Positions 31,331 through 36,077 of a DNA stretch of 36,077 nt are shown here, in pieces (position 1 is the first letter of the stretch; each line of letters opens with the position of its first letter). The position numbers and the translations under genes are program-made. Below the pieces are notes generated by a model. It ran no database searches. It was not told where the DNA came from and saw nothing but the letters and a program-made list of their open reading frames with translations. Origin of the DNA: Eubacteriales bacterium (GTDB lineage: Bacteria; Bacillota; Clostridia; Lachnospirales; Lachnospiraceae). Where the stretch lies: the NCBI GenBank assembly GCA_030524715.1, contig JAUNGB010000057.1, positions 1 to 36,077 of the forward strand. Direction: 5' to 3'.

Positions 31331-32683
31331 TTGGGCAGATGGTTTGAAGAAGCAGTATTTTATCACATGTATCCTATCGGAATGACGGGAGCGCCGAGGA
31401 GAAATGAAGGGACAGAGGTCGTGCATCGTTTTGATAAGCTGATGGAATGGCTTCCGTATATCGCTTCGCTTGGCTGTACCGCTATTTATATAGGGCCTTT
31501 ATTTGAATCCACTTCACACGGATATGACACCAGAGATTATAAGCTGGTGGACAGGAGGCTGGGCGACAACGATGATTTCAGGAACTTTGTGAAGAAAGCC
31601 CACGCGCTTGATATAAAAGTGGTGGTGGACGGAGTATTTAATCATACGGGAAGAGAATTTTTTGCATTTCAGGATATTCAGAAAAACCGGGAGCGGTCGC
31701 CGTACTGCTGCTGGTATAAGGGAATTAATTTCGGATGGAATTCCCCGTATAACGACGGCTTCGGATATGAGGCATGGAGAAACTGCTTTGAGCTTGCCAA
31801 TCTGAACCTCTGGGAGCCTCAGGTAAGAAATTATCTTTTGGATGTTATCGGCTTTTGGATCGATGAATTCGACATTGACGGGATCCGGCTGGACTGTGCG
31901 GATTGTCTGGAATTTTCGTTTATGGAGGATATGCGGAGATTTACCAATGAGAAAAAGGCGGATTTCTGGCTGATGGGCGAGGTGATCCATGGGGATTACA
32001 GCCGTTATGTGAAGCCGCACATGCTGGACAGCGTAACGAACTATGAGCTGCACAAGGGGCTGTATTCAGGGCATAACGACCATAATTATTTTGAGATCGC
32101 GCATACGATCCGCAGAGAATTCGACCAGAACGGAGGCATTTACAGGGGAATGAAGCTGTATTCCTTTGTGGATAATCATGACGTTGACAGAATTGCATCC
32201 AAGCTTAAGGTACCGGGGCATATTTATCCGGTTCATACGCTGTTATTTACCCTTCCGGGAATTCCATCTATTTATTACGGCTCTGAGTGGGGGATTCAGG
32301 GACGTAAGGAAGGCGGAAACGACGATCCCCTTCGTCCGGAGATCGACCTGAAAGAAGCGTTAAAAGATGTGCCGGATCCGGAATTGCTTGCATGGATCCG
32401 TACGCTCGGGAAAATCCGTAAGGAGAATCCGGCGATCGCAGACGGTCGGTATCAGGAACTGCTCCTAACAAACAGACAATATGCTTTTGCAAGGATATCG
32501 GGAGAAGAGGGCGTTGTTGTTGCGGTAAATAATGATGAGAAGGATGCGCAGCTTCGTATCAGGGTGCCGGGCGCGGGTAAAGTATATAAAGACCTTATCA
32601 GCGGGGAAGAGGTGCAGGAGGACAATGGCGCGCTGTGCGTCAGCCTGAAACCGAACGAGAGTCTGATTTTATCTTTCGAATAA
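31331..32683 (+). CDS. GH13 alpha-amylase family glycosidase
   Basis: A 450-aa alpha-glucan hydrolase, cytoplasmic (no signal peptide). The GH13 motifs are complete: DGVFNH (100-105), GIRLDCAD with nucleophile Asp188, MGEV with acid/base Glu217, and DNHD with Asp284. HMYPIGMTGAP near the start and the C-terminal beta domain (VVVAVNNDEKDAQLRIRV) fit maltodextrin-type enzymes. The start is a TTG at 31331 with AGGAGG 8 bases upstream; the longer reading from 31205 begins inside the promoter and adds 42 residues lacking family similarity. It precedes glgB by 52 bases, so the two are probably one glycogen/maltodextrin unit. Confidence 0.9.
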   Translation: MGRWFEEAVFYHMYPIGMTGAPRRNEGTEVVHRFDKLMEWLPYIASLGCTAIYIGPLFESTSHGYDTRDYKLVDRRLGDNDDFRNFVKKAHALDIKVVVDGVFNHTGREFFAFQDIQKNRERSPYCCWYKGINFGWNSPYNDGFGYEAWRNCFELANLNLWEPQVRNYLLDVIGFWIDEFDIDGIRLDCADCLEFSFMEDMRRFTNEKKADFWLMGEVIHGDYSRYVKPHMLDSVTNYELHKGLYSGHNDHNYFEIAHTIRREFDQNGGIYRGMKLYSFVDNHDVDRIASKLKVPGHIYPVHTLLFTLPGIPSIYYGSEWGIQGRKEGGNDDPLRPEIDLKEALKDVPDPELLAWIRTLGKIRKENPAIADGRYQELLLTNRQYAFARISGEEGVVVAVNNDEKDAQLRIRVPGAGKVYKDLISGEEVQEDNGALCVSLKPNESLILSFE

Positions 32684-32735
32684 TCAAACGAAAGATTTAG
32701 AAACATAGTAAATAAGTTTAGGGAGGTACTTATTA

Positions 32736-34622
32736 ATGGGAGAGAAGTTACAATTCACGGATTTGGACCAGTATTTGTTTGGCCAGGGCACACACTATGA
32801 TATTTATAAAAAGCTGGGCGCCCATCCGACCACTGTACGTCGTAAAAAAGGGGTCTATTTTGCCGTATGGGCGCCTAACGCCCAATCTGTTTCCGTGATC
32901 GGGGAGTTTAATAATTGGGATGAGACGGCAAATCCAATGGAAAAGGTCGGGCCTATCGGGGTTTTTGAGGTCTTTGTGCCCAAAGTTAAGGTAGGAGACC
33001 TGTATAAGTTTTATATTGTGGGGATGCATGGCGAGAAGCTGTATAAAGCAGACCCATATGGAAATTCCTCAGAAATGCGTCCGGGCACGGCTTCCAGAGT
33101 TGCTGATATCGGCAGCTATAAATGGAAGGATGGGGACTGGATGAAGCAGCGTCCGGAGTTTGATGAGAATAAAGATGCAATGGCAATTTATGAAGTGCAT
33201 CCGGGTTCCTGGAAAAAGCATCCCCAGACGGAAGAGGATCCCACAGGCTTCTATAATTACCGTGAGTTTGCCCATGAGCTTGCAAAATATGTAAAGAAAA
33301 TGGGCTATACCCATGTGGAACTGATGGGAATCGCGGAGCATCCCTTTGACGGTTCCTGGGGATATCAGGTAACAGGCTATTATGCGCCGACCTCCCGCTA
33401 CGGAACTCCGGAAGATTTTAAATATATGGTGGATTATCTGCATCAGAAAAAGATCGGCGTTATCCTGGACTGGGTACCGGCACATTTCCCGAAAGACGCC
33501 CATGGCCTTGCGAATTTTGACGGAACCGCTGTTTATGAGCATGAGGATCCAAGACAGGGCGAGCATCCGGACTGGGGAACCAAGATTTATAATTACGGAC
33601 GCCCGGAGGTTAAGAATTTCCTGATCGCCAATGCCCTTTTCTGGGTTGAGGAATGCCACGTAGACGGCCTGCGTGTGGATGCGGTTGCTTCCATGCTGTA
33701 TCTGGATTACGGCAAGAGCGACGGACAGTGGGTGGCCAATAAATACGGCGAGAATAAGAACCTGGAGGCTATTGAGTTCTTCAAGCATTTGAATACGGTG
33801 CTGCTGGGCAGAAATCACGGAACCGTGATGATCGCTGAGGAATCTACCGCATGGCCGAAGGTAACCGGTAAGGCGGAAGACGACGGCCTTGGATTTTCAC
33901 TGAAATGGAATATGGGATGGATGAACGACTTTTTGGAATATATGAAACTGGATCCGTATTTCAGAAAGTATAATCATAATAAAATGACCTTCTCCATGGC
34001 TTATGCATACAGCGAAAAATATGTGCTGGTGCTTTCCCATGATGAGGTTGTGCATTTGAAATGCTCCATGCTCAATAAGATGCCGGGCTTCCTGGACGAT
34101 AAGTTCAAGAACCTGAAAGCGGCGTATACATTTATGTTTTGCCATCCGGGCAAGAAGCTTCTCTTCATGGGACAGGAGTTCGGACAGCTCCGGGAGTGGA
34201 GCGAGGAAAGAGAACTGGATTGGTATCTGCTGGGAGAAGAAAATCATCAGAAGCTGCAGAGTTTTGTGAGCGATCTTCTTCACATGTACAGGAAATATCC
34301 GGCGCTGTATGCGGTAGATAATACGCCTGACGGGTTTGAATGGATCAATGCGGATGACTGCGACAGAAGTATTTTCAGCTTTGTGAGAAAGTCGCCGACC
34401 AAGAGAAATAATATTCTGGTAGTCTGCAATTTCACTCCGGTAGAGCGCAGCGATTACCGTGTAGGCGTGCCGAAAAATAAACAGTATAAGCTGATCATGG
34501 ATGAAAATGGTAAGCTGGCCAAGCCTGTGACCTTTAAGGCGGAGAAGCAGGAATGCGATAACAGGGAGTTTTCTTTCGCCTATTCTCTGCCTCCTTACGG
34601 AGTTGCTGTTTTTACTTATTAG
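32736..34622 (+). CDS. glgB: 1,4-alpha-glucan branching enzyme
   Basis: A 628-aa glycogen branching enzyme forming alpha-1,6 branches. The N-terminal CBM48 domain (about 20-115; YFAVWAPNAQSVSVIGEFNNW) is followed by the GH13 domain with DWVPAHF, GLRVDAVASMLYLDYG (nucleophile Asp315), MIAEES (acid/base Glu368) and LSHDEVVH. An all-beta C-terminal domain ends LPPYGVAVF. Length is normal. GGGAGG precedes the ATG. No glgA, glgC or glgP is in view, but the amylase upstream supports glycogen metabolism. Confidence 0.97.
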   Translation: MGEKLQFTDLDQYLFGQGTHYDIYKKLGAHPTTVRRKKGVYFAVWAPNAQSVSVIGEFNNWDETANPMEKVGPIGVFEVFVPKVKVGDLYKFYIVGMHGEKLYKADPYGNSSEMRPGTASRVADIGSYKWKDGDWMKQRPEFDENKDAMAIYEVHPGSWKKHPQTEEDPTGFYNYREFAHELAKYVKKMGYTHVELMGIAEHPFDGSWGYQVTGYYAPTSRYGTPEDFKYMVDYLHQKKIGVILDWVPAHFPKDAHGLANFDGTAVYEHEDPRQGEHPDWGTKIYNYGRPEVKNFLIANALFWVEECHVDGLRVDAVASMLYLDYGKSDGQWVANKYGENKNLEAIEFFKHLNTVLLGRNHGTVMIAEESTAWPKVTGKAEDDGLGFSLKWNMGWMNDFLEYMKLDPYFRKYNHNKMTFSMAYAYSEKYVLVLSHDEVVHLKCSMLNKMPGFLDDKFKNLKAAYTFMFCHPGKKLLFMGQEFGQLREWSEERELDWYLLGEENHQKLQSFVSDLLHMYRKYPALYAVDNTPDGFEWINADDCDRSIFSFVRKSPTKRNNILVVCNFTPVERSDYRVGVPKNKQYKLIMDENGKLAKPVTFKAEKQECDNREFSFAYSLPPYGVAVFTY

Positions 34623-34628
34623 AATGCC

Positions 34629-34657
34629 TTGCAATTTACGGAAAGTTGCGATATAAT
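34629..34657 (+). promoter_or_regulatory. Predicted promoter of the small HPr-like gene
   Basis: TTGCAA (34629-34634), 17-bp spacer, TATAAT (34652-34657), starting only 7 bases after the glgB stop. It leaves a leader of about 125 bases. Confidence 0.75.
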
Positions 34658-34671
34658 GTGAGCGCAGATGA

Positions 34672-34773
34672 GTATTCCTCGCCTCGGGTGCGCAGAGCGC
34701 CAAGCGGCGGATATGGGAATGCTTTACAATTAATAGGATAAATACAAATATTTTATGGGCCTGCGCAGCAGGC
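34672..34773 (+). other. Structured leader of the small HPr-like gene
   Basis: AGTATTCC and GGAATGCT (one G-U pair) close a GC-rich segment with further local stems around GGTGCGC/GCGCC, then GCCTGC/GCAGGC (34759-34773) lies just before the GAAAGGAG site. No known riboswitch is recognised. Confidence 0.4.
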
Positions 34774-34788
34774 GAAAGGAGATAGACA

Positions 34789-35022
34789 ATGAAAGTATCT
34801 AATATTAAAGATGTGGAGAAATTTTTTAAGGTTATCGATAGCTGTTCCGGTAAGGTAGAACTGGTAACAGGAGAAGGGGACAGACTGAACCTGAAGTCCA
34901 AGCTGTCTCAGTATGTTTCTCTGGCAAACATCTTTTCCGGCGGAGAAATTCCGGAGCTGGAGATCGTAGCTTATGAGAAAGAAGATATTGACAAGCTGAT
35001 GCATTTTATGATCAATGGCTGA
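34789..35022 (+). CDS. Small HPr-like protein
   Basis: A 77-aa cytoplasmic protein. NLKSKLSQYVSLANIF followed by PELEIVAYEKEDIDKLMHFM resembles the second half of the HPr phosphocarrier fold, but the N-terminal region has no active-site histidine, so a PTS phosphotransfer role is doubtful. Such short HPr-like proteins occur in Lachnospiraceae next to metabolic genes; the function is not known. AAAGGAG lies 9 bases upstream of the ATG and a clear promoter precedes it. The HPr relation is a judgement from pattern only. Confidence 0.7.
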   Translation: MKVSNIKDVEKFFKVIDSCSGKVELVTGEGDRLNLKSKLSQYVSLANIFSGGEIPELEIVAYEKEDIDKLMHFMING

Positions 35023-35051
35023 TCGCAGGCATTTGCCATGGTAGAATTTAT

Positions 35052-35098
35052 GGGGGCATGACAGATTTGTATGGTTATGATACGAGGGTCATGTCCCC
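35052..35098 (+). other. Hairpin upstream of the CobW-type gene
   Basis: GGGGGCATGAC (35052-35062) pairs with GTCATGTCCCC (35088-35098) through 11 pairs, one of them G-U. It is the first of three stems in the leader. Confidence 0.6.
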
Positions 35099-35130
35099 GT
35101 TACTATACACACATAAGCACAAAAGGGAAA

Positions 35131-35156
35131 ACCAGGGGGCGAAGCTGCTTCCTGGT
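35131..35156 (+). other. Second stem in the leader of the CobW-type gene
   Basis: ACCAG (35131-35135) pairs with CTGGT (35152-35156), and inside it GAAGC (35141-35145) pairs with GCTTC (35147-35151), leaving a bulge of five on the left. Confidence 0.5.
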
Positions 35157-35170
35157 CAAAGTTGGTTTAG

Positions 35171-35189
35171 AGTGTGTTTTAAACACACT
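35171..35189. repeat. Palindrome AGTGTGTTT-T-AAACACACT
   Basis: Nine-base arms around a single T, 19 bases upstream of the CobW-type start. It resembles the half-site repeats at 4981-5021 and upstream of ispE (CAAACACACTT), each placed shortly before a gene or between genes. Confidence 0.6.
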
Positions 35190-35207
35190 TCGGAAAGGGG
35201 TACAGAA

Positions 35208-36065
35208 ATGACAAAGATTGATATTATTTCCGGCTTTTTGGGAGCCGGCAAAACAACATTGATTAAAAAGCTTTTAAAAGAGGCGTTTCAGGATGAACAG
35301 GTAGTGCTGATCGAGAATGAATTTGGTGAGATCGGCATCGACGGCGGCTTTCTGAAGGAGGCTGGAATCGAAATCCGTGAAATGAATTCCGGATGCATCT
35401 GTTGTTCCCTGGTAGGAGATTTCGGGGCTTCCCTGAAGGAGGTAATCGAAAAATATCATCCGGACAGGATTCTCATCGAGCCGTCCGGCGTCGGCAAGCT
35501 TTCGGATGTGATCAAGGCAGTACAGGATGTTCAGGAGGAAACAGGCCTTGTGCTGAACAGCTACACTACTGTGGTTGACGCTAAAAAATGCAGGATGTAT
35601 ATGAGAAACTTCGGAGAATTCTTTAATAATCAGGTGGAATATGCCGGAGCGATCATTATGAGTCGTACCGATATTATAGATGAGAAAAAAGCAACGGAGG
35701 CCATGGAGCTTTTGAGAGGTATTAACGCAAAGGCTGCGATTATCACAACTCCTATTGCCAGTCTGGACGGAAAGAAGCTTCTGGAGGTTATGGAGAAACC
35801 GGTTTCTCTGGAACAGGAGATGATGGAAGAAGCAGTCTGCCCGGAATGCGGCCATATCCATGAGCATGGACATCACCACGACCATGACCATCATCATGAT
35901 CACGAGCATGGAGGACACCACGACCATGAGGAACACTGTGGCCATGACCATGAAGAACACCATGACCACGATCATGAAGAGCACCATGATCATCATCATG
36001 ACCATGAGGTACATTGTGACTACGATCATGAAGAACATTATGATCATCATCATGAGCATGAATAG
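35208..36065 (+). CDS. CobW/G3E-family GTPase with His-rich tail
   Basis: A 285-aa metal-chaperone GTPase. Walker A is GFLGAGKTT (9-17), the metal-binding CICC is at 63-66, IEPSGVG at 90-96, and SRTD (152-155) stands for the usual NKxD. After CPEC (211-214), 70 residues are dominated by His, Asp and Glu, suggesting binding of Zn, Ni or Co. I chose the ATG at 35208 (AAAGGGG upstream, canonical N-terminus) over the longer reading from 35058. The usual CobW C-terminal domain is absent. The stop TAG at 36063 sits inside the His-rich DNA repeat, which continues in frame afterwards (His-Cys-Asp-His), so the gene may be truncated by a nonsense change or end naturally. The window ends 12 bases later. 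Confidence 0.85.
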   Translation: MTKIDIISGFLGAGKTTLIKKLLKEAFQDEQVVLIENEFGEIGIDGGFLKEAGIEIREMNSGCICCSLVGDFGASLKEVIEKYHPDRILIEPSGVGKLSDVIKAVQDVQEETGLVLNSYTTVVDAKKCRMYMRNFGEFFNNQVEYAGAIIMSRTDIIDEKKATEAMELLRGINAKAAIITTPIASLDGKKLLEVMEKPVSLEQEMMEEAVCPECGHIHEHGHHHDHDHHHDHEHGGHHDHEEHCGHDHEEHHDHDHEEHHDHHHDHEVHCDYDHEEHYDHHHEHE

Positions 36066-36077
36066 CATTGTGACCAC

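Noticed and set aside
33897-34901. Minus-strand 334-aa reading frame over the end of glgB
   Set aside because: It lies antisense to well-supported glgB motifs and the next gene and has no recognisable domain.
35023-35207. Cobalamin or other known riboswitch before the CobW-type gene
   Set aside because: The gap is too short for a cobalamin riboswitch and no B12-box-like or other known core was recognised; reported only as an unexplained structured leader.
35274-36077. Minus-strand 267-aa reading frame across the CobW-type gene
   Set aside because: It is the antisense of the His-rich region and GTPase domain; its Met/Val-rich start is the complement of His codons and it has no family features.

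Overview
The window reads as a chromosomal segment of an anaerobic, spore-forming, low-to-mid GC Firmicute, most likely a Lachnospiraceae (Clostridium cluster XIVa) gut bacterium. The case rests on spmA/spmB, a SipL-type DUF3794-LysM spore protein, a GerA-type germination operon, strong AGGAGG ribosome binding sites, and the gene style (DUF1934, trigger-factor-like lipoprotein, glgB next to a GH13 amylase). The genus cannot be fixed from the sequence alone. I saw no tRNA, rRNA or CRISPR array.

Layout. 1-3.0 kb is AT-rich: a large serine recombinase followed by a GH25-LysM-SH3 endolysin-like lysozyme, which looks like a tiny mobile cassette or prophage remnant; an 11-bp direct repeat (16-26 and 3004-3014) flanks it. 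3.06-10.75 kb holds spmA and spmB, normally adjacent, here separated by about 6.6 kb of accessory genes: an orphan HipA-like kinase, an SF2 helicase on the minus strand, and a divergent three-gene operon encoding an unrecognised 255-aa protein and two BrxC/BrxD-like P-loop ATPases. This island is the best candidate for an undescribed system: it carries BREX-type ATPases and a BrxHI-like helicase but has no methyltransferase, PglZ phosphatase or other BREX core gene.

10.8-21.1 kb is housekeeping and sporulation: plsC, a PrcB-like lipoprotein, sipL-like, ispE and a GntR/FCD regulator (overlapping), a gerA-type gene and an unusual GerB-GerC fusion, a small membrane protein, murI, a DUF1934 gene, and an unrecognised single-pass membrane protein on the minus strand. 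21.3-28.9 kb is a cell-envelope block: two tandem paralogous polysaccharide-deacetylase-like proteins (one TM-anchored, one lipoprotein), a secreted trigger-factor/FKBP-like lipoprotein, nagA, and a canonical CE4 deacetylase with an acidic Ser/Asp tail. 29.0-30.8 kb is an AT-rich secreted surface protein on the minus strand. A 213-bp imperfect palindrome lies between it and the glycogen/starch pair (GH13 amylase, glgB). The right end has a small HPr-like protein behind a clear promoter, and a CobW-type GTPase whose His-rich tail meets a stop codon inside a repeat that continues past the stop.

The common themes are spore formation and germination (spmAB, sipL, ger) and peptidoglycan/amino-sugar handling (murI, nagA, three deacetylase-type proteins). 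The mobile or defence-like genes cluster around spmA. Several promoters with near-consensus -35/-10 boxes and 16-17 bp spacing can be read directly, and one of them settles the amylase start codon.
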